This document shows, piece by piece, positions 47,711-56,866 of a stretch of DNA of 64,000 nt. Source of the stretch: Gammaproteobacteria bacterium (GTDB taxonomy: Bacteria; Pseudomonadota; Gammaproteobacteria; UBA4575); contig JAPOYL010000021.1 in the NCBI GenBank assembly GCA_026706595.1, forward strand, positions 1-64,000. The letters are read 5' to 3'. Each line of letters begins with the position of its first letter. Position 1 is the first letter of the stretch. Made by a program: the position numbers and the translations under genes. The notes beneath the pieces were generated by a model, which had not been told where the DNA came from, searched no databases, and was given only the letters and a program-made list of their open reading frames with translations.

Positions 47711-48928
47711 ATGTCGCGTCATTATGATATTGCGATCGTAGGCGGGGGTTTCGTTGGTGGCACCTTGGCTTGCGCTTTGGCTGCTACATCTCGCCGTATT
47801 GCCCTGATAGAAAGTAAACCCGTTTCTTCAGTGAACGGCACAGGTCGCAACAGGGATGAGCGCAGTATTGCATTGGCCCTGGCTTCCAAAAAAATGTTTG
47901 ATGCCCTGGGGGTCTGGGAGCAGATTGGCTTGCATTCCATCGCGATCAGGAAAATTCATATTTCAGATCGGGGGCGGTTTGGGGCTATGCGCATGGACTG
48001 CCGAAACCATGAATCAGAGGGTTTTGGCTATATGGTCCCTGCCGAAAAGCTTGTCTTGTCTTTGCAAGAACATCTTCGGCACTATGAAAATATCCACTGC
48101 ATCCGGCCCTACAAGGTGTCTGATATTGAAAGTCATGCGGATCGGGTCATTTTGCATGGTGAAGGTGAACCCATACAGACTGATTTGTTAATTGCAGCTG
48201 ATGGTACGAATTCTTTCATTCGCAACAAGCTGGGCATACCCACCAACGAGAAGAAATATCATCAAACGGCAATTGTCGGCAATGTGAGCGTGGATGATGA
48301 TCATCAGTTTACGGCATATGAGCGATTCACCCGGGAGGGCCCGCTAACACTACTGCCGCATGCCGGTAATAATTGCGGGTTTGTATGGGTGCTTCCGGAC
48401 AATACTGCGCGAGAACTCATGGCTCGATCCGATGAGGACTTCCTGCTTCAGCTACAGCAAGCCTTTGGCTACCGCCTGGGCTATTTTTCCGGAATTGGTA
48501 AGCGTTTTGCCTATCCCTTGTCATTATTAGTGAGTCACCGACGTACACAGGGACGTGTGGTGTTGATAGGTAATGCAGCTCAAACATTGCATCCTATAGG
48601 TGCACAAAGCTTGAATCTTGCCCTGCGTGATGTTGCAGAACTTAGTGAGATGCTTCATGCGAGCCAAGACGGACTTGATGGAATTGACGAGAAGCTTACT
48701 GCGTACGCGTCAGGACGCCAATCCGATATCAAGCGCACCATACGCCTTACAGATATCTTCAATTTTTTGTTCACGACGAATGATCTCGTGCTGTCTCGTA
48801 CACGAGGGATTGGTCTTGCACTTCTGGGGGCCATCCCCGTGTTGGAAAATATTATTCTGCGCCAAAGCTCAGGAGTTCCCAGTTCCGTGGCAAACCTCCT
48901 CCAAGGCAAACCCCTGCAGTCTACATGA
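47711..48928 (+). CDS. ubiH: 2-octaprenyl-6-methoxyphenol hydroxylase UbiH
   Basis: UbiH is an FAD monooxygenase that hydroxylates the ubiquinone ring. The 405-residue protein has the dinucleotide motif IAIVGGGFVGGTLACAL, the DG motif LLIAADGTNSFIRNKL and the late GRVVLIGNAAQTLHPIGAQSLNLALRD. The ubiI-like gene overlaps its end by 4 bp, so the two are translationally coupled. The assignment as UbiH rests on position next to pepP and the GAQSLNL form of the flavin motif. Confidence 0.93.
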   Translation: MSRHYDIAIVGGGFVGGTLACALAATSRRIALIESKPVSSVNGTGRNRDERSIALALASKKMFDALGVWEQIGLHSIAIRKIHISDRGRFGAMRMDCRNHESEGFGYMVPAEKLVLSLQEHLRHYENIHCIRPYKVSDIESHADRVILHGEGEPIQTDLLIAADGTNSFIRNKLGIPTNEKKYHQTAIVGNVSVDDDHQFTAYERFTREGPLTLLPHAGNNCGFVWVLPDNTARELMARSDEDFLLQLQQAFGYRLGYFSGIGKRFAYPLSLLVSHRRTQGRVVLIGNAAQTLHPIGAQSLNLALRDVAELSEMLHASQDGLDGIDEKLTAYASGRQSDIKRTIRLTDIFNFLFTTNDLVLSRTRGIGLALLGAIPVLENIILRQSSGVPSSVANLLQGKPLQST

Positions 48929-50142
48929 CTGCAAAAGCAACACAGGTTGATGTCATTATTGTCGGGGCTGGCCTGGCTGGCCTCACATTGGCCAGCCTGT
49001 TGGCAAAACAAGGCAAGTCATTGGCCATCATTGACCGTGTACTTCCATCGGAATTCGACCGTGAAACCCCCTACGATATTCGGGTAACCGCCGTTAGCCC
49101 AGGCTCTAGGGCAATATTTGAGCACATTGGGGTCTGGCCCGACGTGCAGGCGAAACGAGTAAGTGAATTTGATGCAATGGTCGTTTGGGACGAGGCCAGC
49201 AGCGCAAAAATTCGCTTCGTTGCCAGGGAGGTTCGCCAACCTGTCCTAGGGTACATTGTGGAAAACAGGGTAATTCAGTCAAGCCTGCATGAATCTCTCC
49301 TCGGTGTTTCCGATATTCACTGGTGTGTACCAGAAAGCGTGACCGACATTGTCCATTGTGACGATGTGGTCGAGGTAATTTTAGAAAACAAGCAAGTACT
49401 CAGAGCAAAACTGCTTGTGGGAGCAGATGGGAGTCGATCGGGCATACGGGGCCTTGCAGAGATTTCACATGCTGAAAAGCTGTATCTGCAGCAGGGTATC
49501 GTGGCAAATGTACAGACAGAATTTTCCCATCAACGTACGGCATGGCAGCGCTTCCTCAAGACAGGTCCGTTGGCCCTGTTACCCATCGGAGCAGACAAGG
49601 AAAATCGCGAATGCTCGATCGTGTGGTCAGCTGACCACGGGTATGCGAAGCAACTGATGCAAATGGGTGAGGAAGAGTTTTCCCAAGAAATTACCAAGGC
49701 CAGCGACTCACGGCTTGGCAATATCAGATTGATATCGGAACGCGTCTGTTTCCCTTTGGTTTCAGGTCAGGCCAAGGATCTGGTCAAGCCTCGAATTGCA
49801 TTGGTCGGTGACGCCGCCCACACACTGCATCCATTAGCGGGTCAGGGAGCCAATCTGGGACTGACGGATGTAGCCGTGTTAGCCGATGTCTTGGAAAACA
49901 CAGAGCGGGACATGGGCAGTCTTCGGGTATTGCGGAAATACGAACGGGCCAGGGCAGGGGAGATCCAGGTCATGCAGTTTGCGATGGATGCATTTGTAGC
50001 TGTATTTGGCTCTTCTTCAAAGCCTGTTGTCACAGCACGCAGTATTGCACTGGACATGGCAGCACAAACACCTTCGATGAAAAGGTTTTTCATGGAACAT
50101 GCAATGGGGTTAAGCAGGGATCGGCCGGTCTTTGCCAGATAA
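48925..50142 (+). CDS. ubiI: UbiI/VisC-type ubiquinone FAD hydroxylase
   Basis: This 405-residue FAD monooxygenase is a paralogue of UbiH, with VIIVGAGLAGLTLASLLA, LVGADGSRSGIRGLA and RIALVGDAAHTLHPLAGQGANLGL. The order pepP-ubiH-ubiI points to UbiI (C5 hydroxylation), although UbiL or UbiM type regiospecificity cannot be excluded from sequence. Together with coq7 at 38203 it completes ring hydroxylation capacity in the window. Confidence 0.9.
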   Translation: MTAKATQVDVIIVGAGLAGLTLASLLAKQGKSLAIIDRVLPSEFDRETPYDIRVTAVSPGSRAIFEHIGVWPDVQAKRVSEFDAMVVWDEASSAKIRFVAREVRQPVLGYIVENRVIQSSLHESLLGVSDIHWCVPESVTDIVHCDDVVEVILENKQVLRAKLLVGADGSRSGIRGLAEISHAEKLYLQQGIVANVQTEFSHQRTAWQRFLKTGPLALLPIGADKENRECSIVWSADHGYAKQLMQMGEEEFSQEITKASDSRLGNIRLISERVCFPLVSGQAKDLVKPRIALVGDAAHTLHPLAGQGANLGLTDVAVLADVLENTERDMGSLRVLRKYERARAGEIQVMQFAMDAFVAVFGSSSKPVVTARSIALDMAAQTPSMKRFFMEHAMGLSRDRPVFAR

Positions 50143-50191
50143 CAGGACCTTGTGCCAGCTGCACAGATTCAAAATTGCTGCAAAGCCGGGG

Positions 50192-51019
50192 TTACTGCGG
50201 TAGCGCGTTAGGGAAAAACAGTTGCTGGCCGTCTAACGTAAAGCTGGCGATCATCTGCTGGCCTTCACTGGAAGCCAGCCAGTTTGTGAACAGCTCGGCT
50301 TCCTTGAATTTTGTATGTGGATGACGCTCGGGATTAATCTCAATTATGCTGTACTGATTATGTAGAAGAGGGTCATTCTCAAAAAGTAAAGCCAGCCCGT
50401 TGCGATTCTTAAACGAGAGCCAAGTCCCCCTGTCTGCGAGCACATACGCGCCCATTCCATTTGCAATGTTCAGTGTAGTGCCCATGCCTGCACCGGTTTC
50501 ATGGTACCAGCTGCCGCTGTACTGCTGAACATCAACACCGGCCAAGCCCCATAACTCCATTTCCTTTTTGTGCGTGCCACTTTCGTCGCCGCGCGAAACA
50601 AAGGGCATTCGATTCTTGTAGATAAGAGTGAGCACACGCTCTACACTGTCTGCTTCTCCTATATCCAGGGGATCTTCGGGTGGCCCGGCGATGATAAAGT
50701 CGTTGTACATGACTTCCCGACGTTTGACCCCGAAGCCTTTGGACACAAATTCTTCCTCCGATGGCCTGTGGTGTACGAGTATCAGGTCGGTGTCGCCCGT
50801 CTCACCGAGTTTCAACGCCCGTCCGGTACCCACCGATACCACCCGCACGTCAATGCCGGTACGGTCTTTGAATCTCGGGATCAGGTAGTCCAGCAAACCG
50901 GAATTTTCTATCGATGTGGTTGAGGACAAGGTGATAAAAGGCGATTTTTCCGCCAGCCCAGAGGTCAGTGCCATGCCAAGTGCCATTAATGCGATGGCTT
51001 TGGCCAGAAAATATCTCAT
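50192..51019 (-). CDS. tupA: Tungstate ABC transporter, substrate-binding protein
   Basis: TupA captures tungstate in the periplasm. The 275-residue precursor has a signal peptide ending near GLAEKS, then ITLSSTTSIENSGLLDYLIP and VVSVGTGRALKLGETGDTDLILVHH, both characteristic of TupA-type binders. I chose the ATG at 51019; the tracked ORF adds 34 residues that lie before the signal peptide. It is last in tupBCA. The ion could also be molybdate, but the motifs favour tungstate. Confidence 0.9.
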   Translation of the reverse strand: MRYFLAKAIALMALGMALTSGLAEKSPFITLSSTTSIENSGLLDYLIPRFKDRTGIDVRVVSVGTGRALKLGETGDTDLILVHHRPSEEEFVSKGFGVKRREVMYNDFIIAGPPEDPLDIGEADSVERVLTLIYKNRMPFVSRGDESGTHKKEMELWGLAGVDVQQYSGSWYHETGAGMGTTLNIANGMGAYVLADRGTWLSFKNRNGLALLFENDPLLHNQYSIIEINPERHPHTKFKEAELFTNWLASSEGQQMIASFTLDGQQLFFPNALPQ

Positions 51020-51029
51020 GATTTTTCTT

Positions 51030-51758
51030 TCAGTGCGTGTCGAGTAACTTGCCAGCAAGGAAATCTGCAGCGAGGCTGGTTTTGGGTTGAGAAAAATACA
51101 CTTTTGCCGGAGTGTGTTCAATCAATTTGCCCCGGTGCAAGAACAAAATGTCGTGCGCCAATCTTCTTGCTTGATCGAGACTGTGGGTGGTCATAATTAT
51201 TTTGGTGTTCTGTTGCGCAATTTTTCTGATCAGCATTTCTATAGTTGCAACACCTGAAGGGTCCAGTTCCGCGGTAGGCTCGTCCAGCAGCATCACTTTC
51301 GGTTCAAGTACCCAGGCCCGAGCAACATTTAAGCGTTGTTGCTCACCACCGGACAAGGTGCGTGCGCTTTGTCCAGAAAGTTGCATAAGCCCTGTATGTT
51401 GCAAGGCCTGCTGGATGAGCAGGCTTTGCCTGGTCTTGGGTACCTTGTGCAGGGAGAGCACATATTCAAGATTTGACTGCACGCTACGCTGTAAAAAAAC
51501 CGGTTTCTGGAATACAAACGCGCGCCAGGGCTCCTGGGGCTTCGGGGTGTGCTGATTCCACAGTAATGAGCCACGATCTGGCTCTTCCAGGCCATGTGCA
51601 ATGTGGAGCAGTAAACTTTTCCCCGCCCCGTTTGGACCAAGGATGATGGTGATCCCCGCTGAATCGATCGTGGCATTCACATTGTCCAGCAACTGCTTGC
51701 CCTGTCTGGAAACGCTCAGCTGTTGAATTTTCAGTGGCAAGGGTGATGCAGACAACAT
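51030..51758 (-). CDS. tupC: Tungstate ABC transporter, ATP-binding protein
   Basis: The 242-residue ATPase powers the importer. It shows Walker A GPNGAGKS, the Q-loop VFQKPVFLQ, the signature LSGGEQQR, Walker B VMLLDEPTAELD and the switch histidine in MTTHSLDQA. I placed the start at the ATG at 51758, 5 bp after the permease stop; the tracked ORF reaches back into the permease gene. Confidence 0.92.
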   Translation of the reverse strand: MLSASPLPLKIQQLSVSRQGKQLLDNVNATIDSAGITIILGPNGAGKSLLLHIAHGLEEPDRGSLLWNQHTPKPQEPWRAFVFQKPVFLQRSVQSNLEYVLSLHKVPKTRQSLLIQQALQHTGLMQLSGQSARTLSGGEQQRLNVARAWVLEPKVMLLDEPTAELDPSGVATIEMLIRKIAQQNTKIIMTTHSLDQARRLAHDILFLHRGKLIEHTPAKVYFSQPKTSLAADFLAGKLLDTH

Positions 51759-51762
51759 GGGG

Positions 51763-52467
51763 CTAGGTATACATCTTGTGGGCAGCATGCCGTGCACTCA
51801 TGACAGCCGAAGTGACAATCAAAGAAAGCGTGATCAGTATTACACCTAGTGCCAGCGCCAGTTCGATGTTCCCCTTGCTGGTCTCAAGCGCTATGGAGGT
51901 GGTCATCACACGGGTGTTGTGATTGATATTGCCACCAACAATCAACACCGCACCCACTTCGGCAATTGCCCGGCCGAATCCTGCAAACACGTTGGTCACC
52001 AAACTATATCGAGTTTCCCATAAAAGGGTGTTCATCATGTTTGGGGACTTGGCACCAAGTGCACGCAGTTGTGCATGGAATTCATCATTGGCATCCATGA
52101 CGGTTTGGCGTGTCAGTGCAGCGATAATTGGCGTGACCAGAAACACCTGCGCGATGACCATGGCCGTCGGCGTGAACAGCAAGCCCAGTGCTCCTAGCGG
52201 GCCTGAGCGAGAGAGAATCAGGTAAACCACCAAGCCCACAACGACAGGCGGCAGACCCATGAATGTATTCAGCAAGGCGACAAGCAGGCCACGTCCAAAA
52301 AACCTGTACAAGGCAAGAGCTGCGCCCAGTGGCAAGCCGATCAGTCCGGCAATAAATACTGCTGTCAGGCTAACCTGTAAAGATAGCCCAACGATCTCTA
52401 TCAGGTCCGGGTCGAGTTGTATGATCAGCTGGATGGCTTTTAGAAAAGCTTGTGAGAAATCGTTCAA
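51763..52467 (-). CDS. tupB: Tungstate ABC transporter, permease
   Basis: The 234-residue permease has five or six membrane helices and the ABC-coupling EAA-type loop with RALGAKSPNMMNTLLWETR, then GFGRAIAEVGAVLIVGGNI. The start is a TTG at 52467; upstream in this frame there is no ATG or GTG before a stop, and the family N-terminus (MNDFSQAFLKAIQLI) fits. Order of transcription is tupB-tupC-tupA. Confidence 0.9.
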   Translation of the reverse strand: MNDFSQAFLKAIQLIIQLDPDLIEIVGLSLQVSLTAVFIAGLIGLPLGAALALYRFFGRGLLVALLNTFMGLPPVVVGLVVYLILSRSGPLGALGLLFTPTAMVIAQVFLVTPIIAALTRQTVMDANDEFHAQLRALGAKSPNMMNTLLWETRYSLVTNVFAGFGRAIAEVGAVLIVGGNINHNTRVMTTSIALETSKGNIELALALGVILITLSLIVTSAVMSARHAAHKMYT

Positions 52468-52902
52468 AATGAGTGCTGTATTGCCGTACTGGTTACAGAG
52501 TGATTCCGGCTGATCTGTTCAGGGTCCCTGGTGTCGCCACTGCAAATGTCGGTCTGTACCTGCTGTGCAGGGAATGATCATGATCCCTTAACAATTGTGG
52601 TGTAACCTGTCTTGCACAGGAAAGCGCATGTTCCTCTTGCGTGTTGTTGTAAAGCTTCCGGTGCCCGGCCATGGCATACACATACGGCGGAGCCTCGCGA
52701 ATTCAGGTGTCCCGTATTGTGGTTGGCTCCCGCTGCTCCTGTGTACAGGAATTGACCGGCAAAAAAGCCAGAATGGCCGCAAATCTGTACATGAGTGTGA
52801 TTGCTTTGTGGGCAGTTGTACGAAGTGTACAATACCCGGTTCTAAAACCATGTCAAACGATAATTCAGCAACAAAAAAAGCCTCTGGTCTGGGAGGTCAC
52901 TG
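52468..52902. other. 435-bp divergent region between tupB and gcvH
   Basis: No convincing gene is present; the 102- and 83-residue plus-strand ORFs look random. Short inverted repeats include CCTGC-tgt-GCAGG, CCTGT-cttgc-ACAGG and CCTGT-gt-ACAGG. I looked for a molybdenum or tungsten cofactor riboswitch on the tup side and a glycine riboswitch on the gcvH side and recognised neither. The gcvH-proximal promoter is listed separately. Confidence 0.6.
52806..52833 (+). promoter_or_regulatory. Promoter with overlapping palindrome upstream of gcvH
   Basis: TTGTGG (52806-52811) and TACAAT (52828-52833) are 16 bp apart. The perfect inverted repeat TTGTAC-gaagt-GTACAA (52816-52832) covers the spacer and most of the -10, as a repressor site would. 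Confidence 0.5.
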
Positions 52903-53289
52903 ATGGATGGTGTGCCCGATGACCGTGTCTATTCGTCTCAGCATGTGTGGTTGAAGATGCAGGATGCCGGCACAGCAATGATGGGCATCACAGAATTTGC
53001 CCAGTCAGAACTGGGAGACATCGTCTTTGTTGAACCTCCTGATCTAAATCATGAATATCGAGCGGACGAGGCCTGTGCGGTAGTGGAATCGGTTAAAACT
53101 GCCAGCGAGGTGTACATGCCTGTGGATGGGAAAGTAATTGAAATCAATGAAGATTTGCTGGATTCTCCGGAAATGATGAATGAATTACCCTACGAGAAGG
53201 GATGGCTTTGCAAGATAGAGTTGCTGGGCGACACATCGATTGACAGCCTGCTTGATGCAAGCCAATATGAAGATCACATATCTTTATAG
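52903..53289 (+). CDS. gcvH: Glycine cleavage system H protein
   Basis: GcvH carries the aminomethyl group on a lipoyl arm in glycine cleavage. The 128-residue protein has YSSQHVWLK, MGITEFAQSELGDIVFVE, the lipoylation site ESVKTASEVYMP and the C-terminal SLLDASQYEDH, all typical. GGGAGGT precedes the start. In E. coli gcvT-gcvH-gcvP follow visC; here gcvT and gcvP are absent and the tup operon lies between ubiI and gcvH. A role as lipoyl donor for other enzymes is possible. Confidence 0.92.
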   Translation: MDGVPDDRVYSSQHVWLKMQDAGTAMMGITEFAQSELGDIVFVEPPDLNHEYRADEACAVVESVKTASEVYMPVDGKVIEINEDLLDSPEMMNELPYEKGWLCKIELLGDTSIDSLLDASQYEDHISL

Positions 53290-53410
53290 CCGGAGCACAA
53301 AACTTATTCTAAAGAGCGAGGTCACATTTTGTGAACCTGATAGAAGCTGACAACCTCACTCAGAATGTTGCCAAGCCAATACGAATGCGCCTGTTACAGG
53401 AGAGATAAAA

Positions 53411-53920
53411 ATGGCAAAGATCACCCTTCAAGGAAATGAGATGCGCACCAATGGAAGCCTGCCGAACGTTGGCTCAAGTGCGCCGGACTTTGCGCTGGTG
53501 AACAAGGATCTGGAAAATGTGTCTCTTTCTGCGTTCCCGGGCAAAAGGAAAATACTGAGCATTGTTCCCAGCCTTGATACGCCGGTTTGTGCCATATCAA
53601 CAAAGAAATTCGATGATTTTGCAAAAGAGCATGATGACACAGCGATCCTGATTATTTCTGCAGACCTGCCATTTGCAATGTCCCGGTTTTGTGTTTCCGA
53701 GAATCTGGAGCACGTGACCTCACTTTCTATCATGCGCTCCCAGGAGTTCTCCAGGGATTACGGCGTACTTATAGAAGATGGGCCGCTCGCGGGAATTACA
53801 GCGCGTGCAATCGTGGTACTAGACCAGAAAAATCAGGTTGTCCACACAGAGCTTGTTGGTGAGATTGCGCACGAACCGGATTATAAAGCTGCCATACAGG
53901 CACTCGGCAGCGTATCTTAA
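53411..53920 (+). CDS. tpx: Thiol peroxidase Tpx (atypical 2-Cys peroxiredoxin)
   Basis: Tpx reduces lipid and alkyl hydroperoxides with thioredoxin. The 169-residue protein has APDFALVNKDLENVSL, the peroxidatic C60 in PSLDTPVCA and the resolving C94 in SRFCVSE, the exact Tpx spacing. ACAGGAGAG precedes the start. Its last 4 bp overlap the end of the convergent acyltransferase gene. Confidence 0.96.
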   Translation: MAKITLQGNEMRTNGSLPNVGSSAPDFALVNKDLENVSLSAFPGKRKILSIVPSLDTPVCAISTKKFDDFAKEHDDTAILIISADLPFAMSRFCVSENLEHVTSLSIMRSQEFSRDYGVLIEDGPLAGITARAIVVLDQKNQVVHTELVGEIAHEPDYKAAIQALGSVS

Positions 53921-54663
53921 CTCGAGTTTTCAAACACATCAGCAACCGAATTTCTTGCTAGTTGAGCAAGCTGTTTTCTCGGCTGGCCTTCACTCGATAT
54001 GGGCTCACACAGAGTCAGTTCAACTGCTGTGCGCTTGGCAGACATGATCCGGAAAGCGTGTCTCACCAGATTACGGTTGTCAACGAACGGTACAACTGGG
54101 TTGACGCCACTGGCATGCGGGTAGCGAATTGCCACTGGTTGAATCGTAGACTTCGTTTCAATGGCAGCAGCGAATAGGCGGGGATGAAACGCATGCACAC
54201 GAGTCCCGTCAGTAGTCTTGGCTTCGGGGAAGGAAGCAACACTATGCCCTGCGCGGAGTCTTTCCTGCATCAGGTGTATCGCTTCCAGTGCGCCGGTTTT
54301 GGATCCTCGGTGGATGAAAAGGGTGCCGGATTTGGCGGCAAGGGTCCCTACCACAGGCCACTTGCGAACCTCCACCTTGGACAAAAACGAAACTGGCAAT
54401 ACGGAAGCAACGATCACGATGTCTAGCCAGGACACGTGATTTGCCACCACAAATGCCGGTGATTTTTGTGGTGTGCCATGCACGGTAAGATCAAGGCCAA
54501 TGATTTTTGCCACCTTGGACAGCCAGTCCTGGATGATCCTGTGCTGTTTTTCAGTCAGGTCAAATCTCTCTACATCACCCAGTGCGGTGTAGCATATGTG
54601 AATGCCTTTGAGGAGATGGATAAGCAGGCGGAGTAACCGAAATGTCCCTCTGAATATATTCAT
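53917..54663 (-). CDS. PlsC-type 1-acyl-glycerol-3-phosphate acyltransferase family protein
   Basis: The 248-residue membrane-associated protein has the acyltransferase block I NHVSWLD (75-81), block II around LFIHRG (115-120) and a late block IV QPVAIRY. Block III reads FPEAKTTDG where the family has FPEGTTSDG, so the usual Gly-Thr is Ala-Lys. An N-terminal hydrophobic helix suits membrane contact. It may acylate lysophosphatidate or a lipid A-like or ornithine-type substrate; the altered block leaves this open. Confidence 0.85.
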   Translation of the reverse strand: MNIFRGTFRLLRLLIHLLKGIHICYTALGDVERFDLTEKQHRIIQDWLSKVAKIIGLDLTVHGTPQKSPAFVVANHVSWLDIVIVASVLPVSFLSKVEVRKWPVVGTLAAKSGTLFIHRGSKTGALEAIHLMQERLRAGHSVASFPEAKTTDGTRVHAFHPRLFAAAIETKSTIQPVAIRYPHASGVNPVVPFVDNRNLVRHAFRIMSAKRTAVELTLCEPISSEGQPRKQLAQLARNSVADVFENSS

Positions 54664-54692
54664 CGAATCAAACGCGATGACGTCCTGCGGTT

Positions 54693-56771
54693 TTATTGCG
54701 GAGTTCCGGTATCCGGTATGGCGCTTTGCAATTCAGCCAGGCTCGTAACCGGAGATTTGCACTGCATGCCTTCACAAATGTATGCAACGACACCTTCCGG
54801 GGCCGGCTTGAGGAATTTCTTTTCTTCCAGTGCAGCCGGCAAATCTTTTTCGTCTGCATCAATGGCAAATACCAGCCGCCGGGGCTGATAACCCAGCGAG
54901 CACTGCTGTTGCCATTTTTCGAGGTGGCTCTTTTCCCCACGTAAAATAATGATTTGCAGAGGATGGCATTGCTCTTCGTAAGCAGTGATCAGGCTGGCAT
55001 GTCCCATAGGTGCATGTGTGACAGCCTGACCTGCAAACTGCAACACACGTTCTGTCGCATCCAGGTACTCTGTTTTCCCCAACAAGTACCCTAGGCGGGC
55101 CAAGGCTGTAGCGGCAATTCCGTTGCCAGAAGGCATGGCCTCGTCGCTCAGTGTTTTGGACCGCTGTATGAGCCGTTCATGATCTATGGAAGTGAAGTAG
55201 AAGCCACCAACGGCATTGTCTTCAAATTTGTCCAGTAGAACATTGGCAATATCACAGGCCCAGTTCAAGTCACGGGTACACCAGCGCACCTGCAGGATTT
55301 CCAAAATGGCGTCCAGCAGGAACGAGTAGTCATCCAGGTACGCATCGAGGTGGGCCGTACCGTCTTTATACGTTGCTGCCAAGTGTTGGCTGGTCCACAT
55401 TGTGTTTCGTAAACAATCCAAAGCACGCTGTGCCGATTGTATATATTCGGATTTTCCCAGTACCCGACCGGCAATGACCATGCCGCGTATCATCAGGGCA
55501 TTCCAGCTGCTCAGGATCTTTTCATCACGGCCGGGGCGTACGCGCTGCTCGCGCTGGGATAAAAGTTTCTGCTTGGCCTGGCTGATCAGGGCATCGAACT
55601 TCTCTTCACTGACGGAAGTGCGTTGGCATACCTCATCCTTGTTTACGAAGGTATGCAGATGATATCTGCCTTCAAAATTGGTATCCCGGTCCAAACCATA
55701 GTGCGGTGCAAATACAGCGTACTCTTCACGGCTGAGCAACTGCTCAACCTGTTCACGGTCCCAGACATAGTACTTGCCTTCGCTGCCCTCAGAATCTGCG
55801 TCTAGGGAGGAATAGTATCCTCCCTCGGGTGATTGCATCTCGCGCATTACCCATTGTGCAGTAGCCTCGCACACGTTCTTGAACTGTTCTGTGCCGGTCA
55901 AGGCAAATCCCTGAGCGTATAAAGCCAGCAAAGGACCATTGTCGTACAGCATTTTTTCAAAGTGGGGAATCATCCAGTGGGAATCCACCGAGTACCGGCA
56001 AAAGCCGCCCCCAACCTGGTCAAAAAGACCGCCTGCTGCCATTTTCTCCAAGGTGTAGAGTGCCGCGTGCAATGAGCGGGGGCTGTCCTGTCCTGATTGT
56101 GAGTAGTAGCGCAACAGCCGGTCGATATGAGTAGGGTGAGGAAACTTGGGCGCATCCCCAAAGCCGCCATCCCTCGCATCAAAGGCCTGTTCTATCTGTT
56201 GGTTGCACGTCTTGAAGAGGTCAGGAGAGAGATCCGTCTTCGTATAGCTTGGCTCATGAATTTGTTGAAGTACATTTTGTATGGATTGGTTTTGCGCCTT
56301 GATTTCTTCAAGTCGCTGTTGATAAACACCTGAGATATGCTGCAATAGGTCCCTGAATGCCGGCAGCCCATGGCGTGCCTCGTTGGGGAAGTATGTGCCT
56401 CCGAAAAAGGGTACCTGGTCATCTGGGGTCAGGAACATGGTGAGTGGCCAGCCCCCCGTACGCTGTGTAAGTACATACTGGGCAGTCTGGTAAATTTTAT
56501 CGATGTCCGGGCGTTCTTCGCGATCGATTTTGATGTTAATGAATAATTCATTCATTATTTTTGCCGTGGCCTCATCCTCAAAAGATTCGTGTGCCATGAC
56601 GTGGCACCAGTGGCAGGCGGAATACCCGATCGACAATAGAATCGGCTTGTTTTCCTGCCTGGCCCGCTCAAGGGCTTCATTACCCCACGGGTACCACTCC
56701 ACGGGGTTGTCGGCATGCTGAAGCAAGTAGGGACTGGTTTGCCCAGCCAGATGGTTTTTGGCTTGAATCAT
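54693..56771 (-). CDS. DUF255 thioredoxin-domain protein (YyaL / SPATA20 family)
   Basis: This 692-residue protein has an N-terminal thioredoxin-like domain with [14 protein letters not shown] (C53, C56) and [12 protein letters not shown], followed by a large helical region (about residues 190-600) of the six-hairpin glycosidase-like type with [22 protein letters not shown] and DADSEG. Length is standard. The molecular function of the family is not established. It lies 29 bp upstream of the acyltransferase gene on the same strand. Confidence 0.93.
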   Translation of the reverse strand: MIQAKNHLAGQTSPYLLQHADNPVEWYPWGNEALERARQENKPILLSIGYSACHWCHVMAHESFEDEATAKIMNELFINIKIDREERPDIDKIYQTAQYVLTQRTGGWPLTMFLTPDDQVPFFGGTYFPNEARHGLPAFRDLLQHISGVYQQRLEEIKAQNQSIQNVLQQIHEPSYTKTDLSPDLFKTCNQQIEQAFDARDGGFGDAPKFPHPTHIDRLLRYYSQSGQDSPRSLHAALYTLEKMAAGGLFDQVGGGFCRYSVDSHWMIPHFEKMLYDNGPLLALYAQGFALTGTEQFKNVCEATAQWVMREMQSPEGGYYSSLDADSEGSEGKYYVWDREQVEQLLSREEYAVFAPHYGLDRDTNFEGRYHLHTFVNKDEVCQRTSVSEEKFDALISQAKQKLLSQREQRVRPGRDEKILSSWNALMIRGMVIAGRVLGKSEYIQSAQRALDCLRNTMWTSQHLAATYKDGTAHLDAYLDDYSFLLDAILEILQVRWCTRDLNWACDIANVLLDKFEDNAVGGFYFTSIDHERLIQRSKTLSDEAMPSGNGIAATALARLGYLLGKTEYLDATERVLQFAGQAVTHAPMGHASLITAYEEQCHPLQIIILRGEKSHLEKWQQQCSLGYQPRRLVFAIDADEKDLPAALEEKKFLKPAPEGVVAYICEGMQCKSPVTSLAELQSAIPDTGTPQ

Positions 56772-56866
56772 GTTTATGATGCGCTCACTGTTTTAGCATG
56801 TCCCGTACGCGGATTTTGCAGCATGCCGGGCATGAGTCCGGAAACTTAAGTGTATATTGATGTGAC

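Noticed and set aside
52468-52902. Glycine riboswitch (gcvH side) or Moco/Tuco riboswitch (tup side)
   Set aside because: None of the conserved core segments of these families could be found by eye; a covariance search would settle it.
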